Below, one piece after another: positions 1 to 8,067 of a stretch of DNA of 45,556 nt. The stretch's first letter is position 1, and each line of letters starts with the position of its first letter. The translations under genes were made by a program, and so were the position numbers. This DNA is from Collinsella aerofaciens (lineage in GTDB: Bacteria; Actinomycetota; Coriobacteriia; Coriobacteriales; Coriobacteriaceae). The stretch is from positions 1 through 45,556 of the forward strand of contig JAPJOH010000022.1 in the NCBI GenBank assembly GCA_030826265.1, read 5' to 3'. The notes beneath the pieces were generated by a model, which saw only the letters and a list, made by a program, of their open reading frames with translations, searched no databases and had not been told where the DNA came from.

Positions 1-32
1 TCGAGCTTGCGGACAGGGTCGAGGCGGCATAG
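1..32 (+). CDS. 3' end of an unidentified gene (partial)
   Basis: The third forward frame reads ELADRVEAA and stops at TAG (30-32). The residues and codons resemble the C-terminus of an ordinary high-G+C gene, and a rho-independent terminator follows at 121-154. Only nine residues are visible, so no function can be given. The other two frames stay open longer but encode arginine-rich, low-plausibility peptides. Low confidence. Confidence 0.3.
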   Translation, partial: ELADRVEAA

Positions 33-120
33 GATATCAACCGTATTCCAGATTCCAGGACGCCGGGCCGACTCACTTCGGATCGGGCGCTACACCAACT
101 TTCTCGACATTACCCAAGAA

Positions 121-154
121 AGGGCGTCGACCGTAATGGTCGGCGCCCTTTTTG
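121..154 (+). terminator. Rho-independent terminator of the gene left of the window
   Basis: A 12-bp stem (121-132 with 138-149, one T-G wobble) encloses a 5-nt loop and is followed by a run of five T. It points rightwards and would end a plus-strand transcript entering from the left edge. Confidence 0.75.
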
Positions 155-178
155 TGCATAGGGACTGAGCTGGTCTGC

Positions 179-213
179 ACCACCACAAAGGTGCCTGGTC
201 CCTTTGTGGTGGT
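179..213. repeat. GGGGACAG-family palindrome, copy 1
   Basis: 13-bp arms (179-191 and 201-213, ACCACCACAAAGG and its complement) enclose a 9-nt loop, TGCCTGGTC. Four further copies with nearly the same arms and loop lie at 32009-32045, 33621-33655, 35961-35997 and 42979-43013. This copy sits just past the stop codon of the minus-strand gene at 220-1365. Confidence 0.8.
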
Positions 214-219
214 TGGCGG

Positions 220-1365
220 CTAAGCGGTGGGGAGTCCTGGCGTGTTAGCCGGCTGCTGCGGCTTGACGCGGGCGTTGCGCCAGATGATTTGGATGATGTA
301 ACCGAGCATAAAGACAAAGGCCACGCCGCTGATGAAGTCACCTACGAGGGGAAGCCCCGTGAGGGCGCCTGCGATTACGCCGCCCACGGCTGCCATGGCG
401 TAGCGGTTTTGGTTGTGTCCAACCATGCGGGCGATCGCGCACCCCGCAAAGGCACTCGACATCAACGCGATGCCGATAACGCCGCACAAGAGGGTTCCGG
501 CAAGCGACAGACCAGCGATAGAGATAATCAGCAGTAGGACGGCGGGGACGATAGCAATCGTGCCCAGAAGACCGCTCACCCACAGGGGCATGGAGCGCTG
601 GTGGAGCATGCCGGCGGCGCTGGCGGTCGCGCGCGGAAAGATGAGCTCGAGCAGCAGAGCGACAAAGCAGGTCGAGAGTGCCGCGGCGACGATACCGCCG
701 ATGACATCGTTAGCGGTGGAAGTATCCTCGTTCTCGGTGCGGTCGATCTTGAGCGCACCGACCTCGGCTCCCGCGGCGCGCTCGGGGTCCTCGGAGACGT
801 GCGCGTTCACGGTGCCGGTGATGTGGGCGTTCTTGCCCAGGATGAGCTTGTCGGCCCAAACCTCGACATCGCCCTTGACGGTGCCATCGATGGTCACCGT
901 GTCGCCCGCAAGCGCTGCCGACTTGGTGGAGCCTCGCAGGGCAACCGTCTCGCCTATCGCGTAGAAACAGTTGGCGGTGCTGTCGGAATTGAGCACGACA
1001 TGCTGGCCAGCGACGGTCACGCTGCCATCAACCGTGGTCTTGGCAATGTCGATGGTGCGTGCCGCCAGACGGACGGCGCCGCCCACTGTGCAGTCACGGA
1101 TCGAGAGGGTATCGCCCGCGGCGATGATATCGCGGCCGATGGACACATCATCCAAGTTGAGGGCCTGACCTGCCCAGTACAGGTCACCTTCGACGCCGGA
1201 CGGATTGGCGTCATTGTCGGTCGCAAGTACGTTTCCTGCGGTGTCCGTGCCGGCGAACGACGCCGTGGGAAGCACGGTGATCGCCAGCGCGATGAGCGCG
1301 AATAGGATGGTGATGCGGCCCCATGCTTTACGGCGCTGGGTCAACGGGAGTTGATTGCAGGGCAT
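220..1365 (-). CDS. Bactofilin-like (polymer-forming) membrane protein
   Basis: A 381-aa protein. An N-terminal hydrophobic signal segment ends near an SFA-type cleavage site at about residue 38. A right-handed beta-helix-like stretch follows (about residues 70-190) with repeated short strands such as GDTVTIDGTVKGDVEVWA, the pattern of the bactofilin/polymer-forming family. After a charged linker, about 150 C-terminal residues form several membrane helices rich in Ala, Val, Ile and Leu. The start ATG at 1363-1365 has GAAGG seven bases upstream; an in-frame start 48 bases earlier has no such site. Classical bactofilins are cytoplasmic, so a signal peptide plus C-terminal helices suggests the helix domain faces outside, or that this is a distinct subfamily. 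Specific function is unknown. Confidence 0.75.
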   Translation of the reverse strand: MPCNQLPLTQRRKAWGRITILFALIALAITVLPTASFAGTDTAGNVLATDNDANPSGVEGDLYWAGQALNLDDVSIGRDIIAAGDTLSIRDCTVGGAVRLAARTIDIAKTTVDGSVTVAGQHVVLNSDSTANCFYAIGETVALRGSTKSAALAGDTVTIDGTVKGDVEVWADKLILGKNAHITGTVNAHVSEDPERAAGAEVGALKIDRTENEDTSTANDVIGGIVAAALSTCFVALLLELIFPRATASAAGMLHQRSMPLWVSGLLGTIAIVPAVLLLIISIAGLSLAGTLLCGVIGIALMSSAFAGCAIARMVGHNQNRYAMAAVGGVIAGALTGLPLVGDFISGVAFVFMLGYIIQIIWRNARVKPQQPANTPGLPTA

Positions 1366-1471
1366 AGTGAATCCTTCGTTAGATACTCGGCATATACCTA
1401 ACAGGGTACCCAACGCGTGGGCGCTCTAAAAGAACCTCTCGGTTGCATTTCGAAGGATGAGCCCGCGCTAC

Positions 1472-2161
1472 CTACTTTTTGCGATGCAAAAAGCGTGCGA
1501 TGTCATCCTCGGTGGGGCTTTTGATATCAAAGCGCAGCGACAGCCAGCGTAGTCCCATGGTCACCACGACGCAAACGACCAGTGCGACGACATTGCTGAC
1601 CAAGCCGCTCATGACAAGGCAAACATAGCTTGCCGATCCGGCGATGGCCGCGATGGCATAGAAGTTGGTGCGCTGGAAGATACCCGGCACCACACCCATA
1701 AAACCATCTCGCAGCATGCCGCCGCCCACCGCGGTAAAAAAGCCCATCATGATGCACACCGCCGGCGCAAAGCCGTAGACCAGCGCCTTGTCTGCGCCGG
1801 TTGCCGCATAAATACCCACCGAGATGATATCGAGCAGGGGAATGAGCTTTTCGGGCTTGTCGACGATTGCCGGGAAGATGTAGATGATGGCCGCGGTGGC
1901 GATGGAGAGCGGGAGCGCCATCGGTTGGTTGAGGATGTAGACGTTGCCCACCTGCAGCGTCATATCGCGCAAAAGACCGCCGCCCAGTCCACAGACCACG
2001 GCGAGCGCGACGGCGCCCACCAGGTCGAGTTTGTGCTCGCGTGCGACCAACACGCCCGAGATCGATGCCGCGACGACGGCGAACATCTCGAGCCAAAACG
2101 GGATGGCAACCATGGCATCCGAGGCGTGTGCGGTAACGATCATAGCGGCGGCAACGGGCAA
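1472..2161 (-). CDS. TRIC-type cation channel family protein (YadS/YicG-like, UPF0126)
   Basis: A 229-aa integral membrane protein with about seven hydrophobic helices. Two related halves each carry a glycine-rich GGGxLRD motif (GGGLLRDMTLQVG near residue 60 and GGGMLRDGFMG near residue 145), diagnostic of the bacterial TRIC/UPF0126 family. Family members form trimeric channels for monovalent cations; some bacterial relatives have been linked to glycine uptake. The start is a TTG at 2161 preceded by AAAGGA at 7-nt spacing; the next in-frame ATG (2143) has no ribosome-binding site. It is transcribed in the same direction as the bactofilin-like gene downstream, about 105 bases away, so co-transcription is possible. 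Confidence 0.85.
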   Translation of the reverse strand: MPVAAAMIVTAHASDAMVAIPFWLEMFAVVAASISGVLVAREHKLDLVGAVALAVVCGLGGGLLRDMTLQVGNVYILNQPMALPLSIATAAIIYIFPAIVDKPEKLIPLLDIISVGIYAATGADKALVYGFAPAVCIMMGFFTAVGGGMLRDGFMGVVPGIFQRTNFYAIAAIAGSASYVCLVMSGLVSNVVALVVCVVVTMGLRWLSLRFDIKSPTEDDIARFLHRKK

Positions 2162-2339
2162 GATGGGGTCCTTTGAGTTACGGGTTTAGACAATGCCCGT
2201 ACATAGTACATGTTCGGCGCCGATTGCGACCCTATTGCTCGGCAAACGGTCGGGACTGGGTACGGTCATAGGTTCCATGTTTGGGGATCCGGGTTGATGC
2301 TGAACGCGATGGGGGCGCGGTTGAATAGGAGGGATGTCC

Positions 2340-2420
2340 AAATTTTGAGCTTTGCTCAAAATTTATCCGGTCGGCTTACGCCGACCGCGCTGCGCTAAAA
2401 ACGCGCCACGGGCGCGTTTT
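2340..2420 (+). other. Three consecutive perfect hairpins in the 2162-2530 intergenic stretch
   Basis: This 369-bp intergenic stretch holds no gene. It contains an 11-bp stem with a TTT loop (2340-2364), an 8-bp stem with a TTAC loop (2368-2387) and a 10-bp stem with a 3-nt loop followed by TTTTCTTT (2398-2420). The last could act as a plus-strand terminator. A tRNA 3' fragment follows at 2442-2466. Nothing else is recognisable in 2162-2339. Confidence 0.6.
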
Positions 2421-2441
2421 CTTTACGCTCCGCGCCCTGGC

Positions 2442-2466
2442 GGGTTCGAATCCCTCCTCCTCCGCC
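2442..2466 (+). repeat. tRNA-Ser 3' fragment, inverted relative to the intact gene
   Basis: 25 bases identical to the T-stem/loop, acceptor 3' strand, discriminator and first CC of the adjacent tRNA-Ser(CGA), but on the opposite strand. The exact inverted counterpart is 2532-2556. The fragment continues into GTA, not the final A of CCA, and no tRNA 5' half precedes it. It looks like a remnant of recombination or integration at a tRNA 3' end. Confidence 0.75.
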
Positions 2467-2486
2467 GTATTTGCTTGTTAGGGACT

Positions 2487-2519
2487 CAAAACAAAAAAGC
2501 TCCCATTCCCGGGAGCTTT
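2487..2519 (-). terminator. Terminator of tRNA-Ser(CGA)
   Basis: A 9-bp stem (2496-2504 with 2511-2519) with a 6-nt loop. On the minus strand it is followed by TTTTTTG and further T, as expected for the end of the tRNA transcript. Confidence 0.75.
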
Positions 2520-2530
2520 CTCAACCAAAA

Positions 2531-2621
2531 TGGCGGAGGAGGAGGGATTCGAACCCTCGTGACCTTATACAGGCCAAACGGTTTTCGAGACCGCCGCATT
2601 CAACCACTCTGCCACCCCTCC
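2531..2621 (-). tRNA. tRNA-Ser (anticodon CGA)
   Basis: A 91-nt class II tRNA. The acceptor stem GGAGGGG pairs with CTCCTCC (one G-U), the discriminator is G and CCA is encoded. The anticodon stem CGGT/ACCG encloses the loop CTCGAAA, giving anticodon CGA (reads UCG). A long variable arm, typical of serine tRNAs, precedes the GAGGG/CCCTC T-stem. It lies downstream of the second serine tRNA and has its own terminator. Confidence 0.95.
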
Positions 2622-2630
2622 GCGTGGGGT

Positions 2631-2660
2631 AAAAACAAAGCAGGCTCGAAGGCCTGCTTT
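2631..2660 (-). terminator. Terminator between the two tRNA-Ser genes
   Basis: An 8-bp stem (2637-2644 with 2653-2660) with an 8-nt loop; on the minus strand it continues GTTTTT. It ends the tRNA-Ser(GGA) transcript, or partly attenuates read-through into the second tRNA. Confidence 0.65.
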
Positions 2661-2669
2661 GGAATTAAC

Positions 2670-2760
2670 TGGCGGAGAGTCAGGGATTTGAACCCTGGAG
2701 ACGCTTTTGACGCCTACACGATTTCCAATCGTGCTCCTTCGGCCACTCGGACAACTCTCC
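2670..2760 (-). tRNA. tRNA-Ser (anticodon GGA)
   Basis: A 91-nt class II tRNA. Acceptor GGAGAGT pairs with ACTCTCC, the discriminator is G and CCA is encoded. The anticodon stem CACGA/TCGTG encloses TTGGAAA, giving anticodon GGA (reads UCC and UCU). A long variable arm is present, and the T-arm is GTTCAAA within CAGG/CCTG. A good promoter lies directly upstream at 2777-2804. Confidence 0.95.
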
Positions 2761-2776
2761 GTTAAATGCGAAAGTC

Positions 2777-2804
2777 AGTATACACGAGGAATCGCAAAGT
2801 GCAA
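2777..2804 (-). promoter_or_regulatory. Sigma-70-type promoter of the tRNA-Ser genes
   Basis: On the minus strand, TTGCAC (2799-2804) and TATACT (2777-2782) are separated by 16 bp. The -10 box lies 16 bp before the tRNA-Ser(GGA) 5' end. Confidence 0.65.
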
Positions 2805-3164
2805 ACAGAAAAGTTGGCATTTTTTAAAACGCTTGGCCGCGTTTGGCGTTGCAGCGGGGTTTGAGATGCCAAAAAACGGCTTCCGACCAGCGTAGTTGAT
2901 CAACTCAATTGTTCAAAAGGGGTATTTATAAGCGATTTGGCAATGAATTTAAAAATCTTTGGGTGGTGCTGTGGGCCACTGGTATGCATTTTGCGACCAC
3001 AACCATGCGCCCGTTGACCTGCGACTTGGCTCAGCTTGTCCTCACGGCACCGTATCTTGTCCACAGATCCGTCAAGCTTTTGGTCAGCATTTGGTTGGAA
3101 TGCGCATGAAACGTCGTGCGAGTATGGGCATATGTGGAGGTCATGAGGTTGTAGCTGCATATTC
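2805..3164. other. Intergenic stretch without a recognisable gene
   Basis: An AT-richer 360-bp stretch between the divergent tRNA-Ser promoter and the rpsF promoter. Short open frames exist but lack convincing ribosome-binding sites or recognisable products. One DnaA-box-like TTGTCCACA occurs at about 3056-3064; a single site does not make an origin. Confidence 0.5.
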
Positions 3165-3193
3165 TTGCAGCCTAGGAGGTTGAAAGATATTAT
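3165..3193 (+). promoter_or_regulatory. Sigma-70-type promoter of the rpsF operon
   Basis: TTGCAG (3165-3170), a 17-bp spacer, then TATTAT (3188-3193). Transcription would start near 3200, leaving a leader of about 65 nt that contains the hairpin at 3210-3238. Confidence 0.65.
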
Positions 3194-3209
3194 TACCAAG
3201 TCTTTTCCT

Positions 3210-3238
3210 GCTTCAGGCGCACCTTCACGACCTGAAGC
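3210..3238 (+). promoter_or_regulatory. Hairpin in the rpsF leader, candidate S6:S18 autoregulatory site
   Basis: GCTTCAGG pairs with CCTGAAGC (3210-3217 with 3231-3238) around a 13-nt loop, CGCACCTTCACGA. In many bacteria the S6:S18 dimer binds a hairpin in the rpsF leader and represses its own operon. Position and operon content fit; the match to the published motif was not computed. Confidence 0.4.
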
Positions 3239-3264
3239 CACATTTGCCCAGAGGAGGTGACAAT

Positions 3265-3558
3265 ATGAAGGCTTATGAACTGCTGTTCTTTGTTGACCCG
3301 TCGCTCGACCCCGAGACTCGTCTCGCTGTTATGAAGCGTATCGATACCACGATCGCTGAGGGCGCTGGCAAGGTCGACTCCGTTGACGAGTGGGGCAAGC
3401 GCAAGCTCGCCTACGAGATCAACGACCTCACCGATGGTGACTACACCCTCATCAACTTCCACGCAGATCCTACCCAGATCGCCGAGCTTGATCGCGTCCT
3501 GCGCATCACCGACGCTGTGGTCCGCCACATGATCGTCCGTCGCGACGACCAGGAGTAA
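3265..3558 (+). CDS. rpsF: 30S ribosomal protein S6
   Basis: A 97-aa protein that binds 16S rRNA together with S18 in the platform of the small subunit. The sequence shows the S6 pattern throughout: YELLFFVDPSLD at the N-terminus, a central WGKRKLAYEI strand, and C-terminal RVLRITDAVVRHMIVR. The ATG at 3265 has GAGGAGGTGA at 3251-3260; an in-frame start 21 bases earlier is unsupported. It is the first gene of rpsF-ssb-rpsR-rplI, the widespread bacterial order. A promoter and hairpin leader precede it. Length is normal for the family. Confidence 0.97.
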   Translation: MKAYELLFFVDPSLDPETRLAVMKRIDTTIAEGAGKVDSVDEWGKRKLAYEINDLTDGDYTLINFHADPTQIAELDRVLRITDAVVRHMIVRRDDQE

Positions 3559-3606
3559 GACTGTCGTTTTGGACTGGGCTTGTGCCCCAAGAGGAAGTAG
3601 TGAGTT

Positions 3607-4059
3607 ATGAGCATCAATCGAGTGAACATCACCGGTAACCTCACCCGCGATCCCGAGCTGCGCGCCACCGCCGGCGGAACCCAGGTTCTGTCCTTTGGCG
3701 TTGCCGTGAACGATCGTCGCCGCAACGCGCAGACTGGCGAGTGGGAGGACTATCCCAACTTTGTCGACTGCACCATGTTCGGCACCCGCGCCGAGGCCGT
3801 GAGCCGTTTCCTGGCAAAGGGAAACAAGGTCGCGATCGAGGGCAAGCTGCGCTACAGCTCTTGGGAGCGCGACGGCCAGCGCCGGAGCAAGCTTGAGGTC
3901 ATCGTCGATGAGATCGAGTTTATGAGCTCCCGTGGTGGCCAGGGTGGCTACGATCAGGGCGGTTACGCCCCCGCAGCTCCCGCGCCCGCAGCACGTCCTG
4001 CCGCGCCGGTGGCTACGCCGCCCGCGGTCGACGTCTACGATGAGGACATCCCGTTCTAA
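3607..4059 (+). CDS. ssb: Single-stranded DNA-binding protein
   Basis: A 150-aa SSB. The N-terminal OB fold (about residues 1-108) begins SINRVNITGNLTRDPELRAT and includes VNDRRRN and WEDYPNFVDC, typical of the family. A Gly/Pro/Ala-rich linker (about 110-140) leads to the acidic tip DEDIPF, the conserved docking site for replication and repair partners. It coats single-stranded DNA during replication, recombination and repair. It sits between rpsF and rpsR, so it shares their transcript. The ribosome-binding site is GAGGAAG before ATG 3607. Confidence 0.96.
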   Translation: MSINRVNITGNLTRDPELRATAGGTQVLSFGVAVNDRRRNAQTGEWEDYPNFVDCTMFGTRAEAVSRFLAKGNKVAIEGKLRYSSWERDGQRRSKLEVIVDEIEFMSSRGGQGGYDQGGYAPAAPAPAARPAAPVATPPAVDVYDEDIPF

Positions 4060-4091
4060 GGGTTGTTCACCTATTTTTGAGTGAGAGGCGG

Positions 4092-4107
4092 CTTCGGTTC
4101 GCCGAAG
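4092..4107 (+). other. UUCG-tetraloop hairpin between ssb and rpsR
   Basis: CTTCGG-TTCG-CCGAAG, a very stable small hairpin, lies 24 bases before the rpsR start. There is no T tail, so it is more likely an mRNA stability or processing element than a terminator. Confidence 0.5.
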
Positions 4108-4131
4108 TTGCCAAATGAAAGGTATTTTGAC

Positions 4132-4398
4132 ATGGCTAATGATTTTTCTGCACGTCAGCCGCGTCGTAAGTACTGCCAGTTCTGCAAGGAGAACACTGAG
4201 TTCATCGACTATAAGGACACTCAGCTTCTCCGTAAGTACATGACCGACCGTGGCAAGATCAAGCCCCGTCGCGTCACTGGCGCTTGCACGCAGCATCAGC
4301 ATGACATCGCCAACGCCATCAAGCGCGCCCGCGAGATGGCTCTCCTGCCGTACACCGTCCCCGTGGTTTCCTCTCGTGGCAACCGCGACCGCGGCTAA
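4132..4398 (+). CDS. rpsR: 30S ribosomal protein S18
   Basis: An 88-aa protein, partner of S6 on the small-subunit platform. RRKYCQFCKENTEFIDYKD and KIKPRRVTGACTQHQHDIANAIKRARE are S18 signatures. Cysteines in CQFC and GAC resemble the zinc-ribbon-type (C+) version of S18. The ATG at 4132 is preceded by GAAAGG nine bases upstream; an in-frame start at 4081 would add 17 residues lying over the hairpin and is unlikely. Third gene of the S6 operon. Confidence 0.96.
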   Translation: MANDFSARQPRRKYCQFCKENTEFIDYKDTQLLRKYMTDRGKIKPRRVTGACTQHQHDIANAIKRAREMALLPYTVPVVSSRGNRDRG

Positions 4399-4413
4399 GA
4401 AGGGAGACGCATC

Positions 4414-4953
4414 ATGAAGGTTATTCTTCTCGATGAGATCAAGGGCAAGGGCGGCGAGGGTGACGTCGTAGAGGTCGCTCAGGGTTACGCTGAGAACTTC
4501 CTGTTCCCCAAGAAGCTCGCTGTTGCCGCCACCAAGGGCAACCTCAAGCAGCTTGACGAGCGTCGCAACAACATCGCCAAGCGCGAGGCCGTCCGTCTGG
4601 CTACCGCCAACGAGACCAAGGCTGCCTTCGAGGGCAAGACGGTCACCGTTGACGTCAAGGTCGGCGACGAGGGCATCCTCTTTGGCTCCGTTACCGCCGC
4701 TATGATCGCTGATGCCATCAAGGCTCAGCTCGGTATGGACATCGACCGCAAGCGCGTCGAGCTCGGTAAGCCCATCAAGGTTGCCGGTGCCCACACCGTT
4801 GCCATCTCGCTGTACCGCGAGATCAAGGCCGAGGTTGTCGTTCTCGTCGGCGTTACCGCCGAGGAGCTCGCTGCCGAGGCTGAGGTCGAGGAGGCCGCTG
4901 AGGTCGCCGAGGCCGAGACCGCCGAGGTCGAGACTGAGGCTGCTGCCGAGTAG
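4414..4953 (+). CDS. rplI: 50S ribosomal protein L9 with acidic C-terminal tail
   Basis: A 179-aa protein. The N-domain begins MKVILLDEIKGKGGEGDVVEV and contains GYAENFLFPKKLA, the canonical L9 signature; a helix connects to the C-domain (about residues 75-148). The last 30 or so residues are almost entirely Glu, Ala and Val, an acidic tail beyond the usual length of about 150 residues. L9 binds 23S rRNA at the base of the L1 stalk and limits frameshifting. The ribosome-binding site AAGGGAG precedes ATG 4414. Last gene of the operon; a strong terminator follows. Confidence 0.95.
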   Translation: MKVILLDEIKGKGGEGDVVEVAQGYAENFLFPKKLAVAATKGNLKQLDERRNNIAKREAVRLATANETKAAFEGKTVTVDVKVGDEGILFGSVTAAMIADAIKAQLGMDIDRKRVELGKPIKVAGAHTVAISLYREIKAEVVVLVGVTAEELAAEAEVEEAAEVAEAETAEVETEAAAE

Positions 4954-4986
4954 CATTTGCTGCAACGCAACAATCTTGTTCTAAGA

Positions 4987-5024
4987 AGGGCGCTCTGGGA
5001 AACCAGGGCGCCCTTTTGTTTTTT
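4987..5024 (+). terminator. Terminator of the rpsF-rplI operon
   Basis: A 12-bp stem (one wobble) capped by a GAAA tetraloop, followed by TTTTGTTTTTT. Confidence 0.9.
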
Positions 5025-5177
5025 GCGCTGAGTGAGTGTCATGGTGAACGTTGCGTCGAAGTCCTATACACAGGACCGTTCATCCGTTTGGTTCGGTGAT
5101 GATTGTCGGCGTGCGGCGCGTTTTGGGACCGTGGCTGATACTATGGATGCTCGCAAGCGATATGAATGAGGATGCTC

Positions 5178-6569
5178 ATGGCATATGACGATAGGGAGAC
5201 CGGGCTGACGGTCGAGGACCGCGGCTCAAAGTTGGGTCTTCCCCAAAACCAAGATGCAGAGGCCAATGTACTGGCCGCTATGCTGCTATCGCCCGAGGTG
5301 GTCGAAGAGGCCCAGGTCGAGCTGCAGCCCGATGACTTCTACCGGCCCATTCATAAGACCATCTATACTGCGATGGTCGATATGTACAACAGCCGCATTC
5401 CCATCGACTCCATCTCGCTGATCGATTACCTGCGAAGCATCAACAAGCTCGATGCCGTGGGCGGCGAGGCGTACATTTTGGAGCTGATGGGTCAGACCCT
5501 GTCGCTCGTCAACTGGCAGCACCATGCCGCCATCGTTCGCCGCGATTCGATGCTGCGCGAGCTGATCGGCGCCACCAACGAGATCAACGCGCTGGCATAT
5601 AACGCCCCCACCGACACCAAAGAGGTTGTCGAGCTGGCCGAGAGCAAGCTGCTCAAGGTCACGGCACGCGAGGTCAAGTCGAGCTACAAGACGCTGACCG
5701 AGTTTATGGTCGAGGCCTATAACGAGGCCGAGGAAGTGTGCCAGGCCGGTGGCCAGGCTGCGGGCGTGCCCACGGGCTTCCCGTCGCTCGACCGCATGCT
5801 CATGGGTTTTCGCGAAGGCCAGCTCATCATCATCGGTGCCCGTCCTGCCGTGGGTAAGACGTCGTTCGCTCTGAATCTGGCACTCAACGCTGCCGCTGCC
5901 GGTTATACTGTCGGCTTCTTCTCTCTGGAGATGTCGGGCAAGGAAATTGCCCAGCGTCTGATTTGCGCCTACGCCATGATCTCGATCAGTGACTTCCGCA
6001 TGGGCCGCATTAGCCCCGAGCAGTGGGCCAATATCAACGAGGCCACGCAGACCTTGTCCAAGCTCGATATTCTGATTGACGATACGCCCGGCACCACAGT
6101 GACCGAGATTCGCGCCAAGAGCCGCCGTATGCTCCATAACAAGGAGAAGGCAATTATCATCCTGGACTACCTGCAGCTGGTGAGTCCTCCGCCGGGACGC
6201 CGCTCCGAGAGCCGTACCGTCGAGGTCTCGGAGATGTCGCGTGGTTTGAAGATCATGGCCAAGGAGCTCAAGATCCCGCTCATCGCGCTGTCGCAGCTCT
6301 CGCGTCAGGTCGAATCCCGTACCGGCAAGCGCCCGCAGCTTTCCGACCTTCGTGAATCGGGCTCCATCGAGCAGGACGCCGATATCGTTATGTTCTTGGA
6401 CCGCTCCGCCGACGAGGCCGAGGCCTCGCGCGACGATCGACCCGACGAGGGCGTTACGCGTATCGTCGTGGCCAAGAACCGTTCGGGCCCGATCGGCGAC
6501 GTCGATCTGATGTTCCTGCCGGCATCCACCAAGTTCTATGAGCTTGATGGGGCACATGCCGAGGAGTAG
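5178..6569 (+). CDS. dnaB: Replicative DNA helicase DnaB
   Basis: A 463-aa hexameric helicase that unwinds DNA ahead of the replication fork. The N-terminal domain starts at LPQNQDAEANVLAAML (about residue 23). The RecA-like C-domain has Walker A GARPAVGKTS near residue 220, the Walker B region IIILDYLQLV, and the ALSQLSRQVE and DLRESGSIEQDADIV motifs. There is no intein, although these motifs are common intein sites. ATG 5178 has GAGGA five bases upstream and is preferred; ATG 5166 would add MRML but has no ribosome-binding site. It follows rplI after a terminator, so it probably has its own promoter. purA follows. Confidence 0.96.
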   Translation: MAYDDRETGLTVEDRGSKLGLPQNQDAEANVLAAMLLSPEVVEEAQVELQPDDFYRPIHKTIYTAMVDMYNSRIPIDSISLIDYLRSINKLDAVGGEAYILELMGQTLSLVNWQHHAAIVRRDSMLRELIGATNEINALAYNAPTDTKEVVELAESKLLKVTAREVKSSYKTLTEFMVEAYNEAEEVCQAGGQAAGVPTGFPSLDRMLMGFREGQLIIIGARPAVGKTSFALNLALNAAAAGYTVGFFSLEMSGKEIAQRLICAYAMISISDFRMGRISPEQWANINEATQTLSKLDILIDDTPGTTVTEIRAKSRRMLHNKEKAIIILDYLQLVSPPPGRRSESRTVEVSEMSRGLKIMAKELKIPLIALSQLSRQVESRTGKRPQLSDLRESGSIEQDADIVMFLDRSADEAEASRDDRPDEGVTRIVVAKNRSGPIGDVDLMFLPASTKFYELDGAHAEE

Positions 6570-6662
6570 GACAGGCGCCCGTTGCACGGGTATACTGGGA
6601 ATGTTTTGTGCTTCTGCGTGCCGGCGTGGCGCGTAGACAGTCCATGAATGTAAGGAGTAAAC

Positions 6663-7949
<1,287 letters not shown>

Positions 7950-7971
7950 TCGGGACTATTTGGTTATTGCG

Positions 7972-8013
7972 ATATACCCCTTTGCAGCCCGGACGGGCGG
8001 CCGAGGGGTATAT
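7972..8013. terminator. Long hairpin between purA and purD
   Basis: 10-bp outer arms ATATACCCCT/AGGGGTATAT (7972-7981 and 8004-8013) enclose an inner GCCC-GGAC-GGGC hairpin. The T tail is poor (TTGCTTG), so termination may be weak or the hairpin may protect the mRNA. Confidence 0.5.
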
Positions 8014-8067
8014 TTGCTTGCAAAGGGCTCGCGCGGAGCGGGCCATTCATCCATAGAGGAGGCACCC

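Noticed and set aside
2442..2466. A third, plus-strand tRNA-Ser gene
   Set aside because: No D-arm, anticodon arm or acceptor 5' strand precedes it, and the sequence after the CC is not A.
2352..2765. 137-codon plus-strand open frame between the TRIC gene and rpsF
   Set aside because: It runs through both tRNA-Ser genes in antisense and through the intergenic hairpins.
3056..3064. Replication origin, from a DnaA-box-like TTGTCCACA near ssb and dnaB
   Set aside because: Only one box is visible, with no cluster, no AT-rich unwinding element and no dnaA or dnaN nearby.
3193..4965. 590-codon minus-strand open frame across rpsF-rplI
   Set aside because: It lies antisense to four certain genes and gives a Leu/Gly/Asp-rich nonsense protein.
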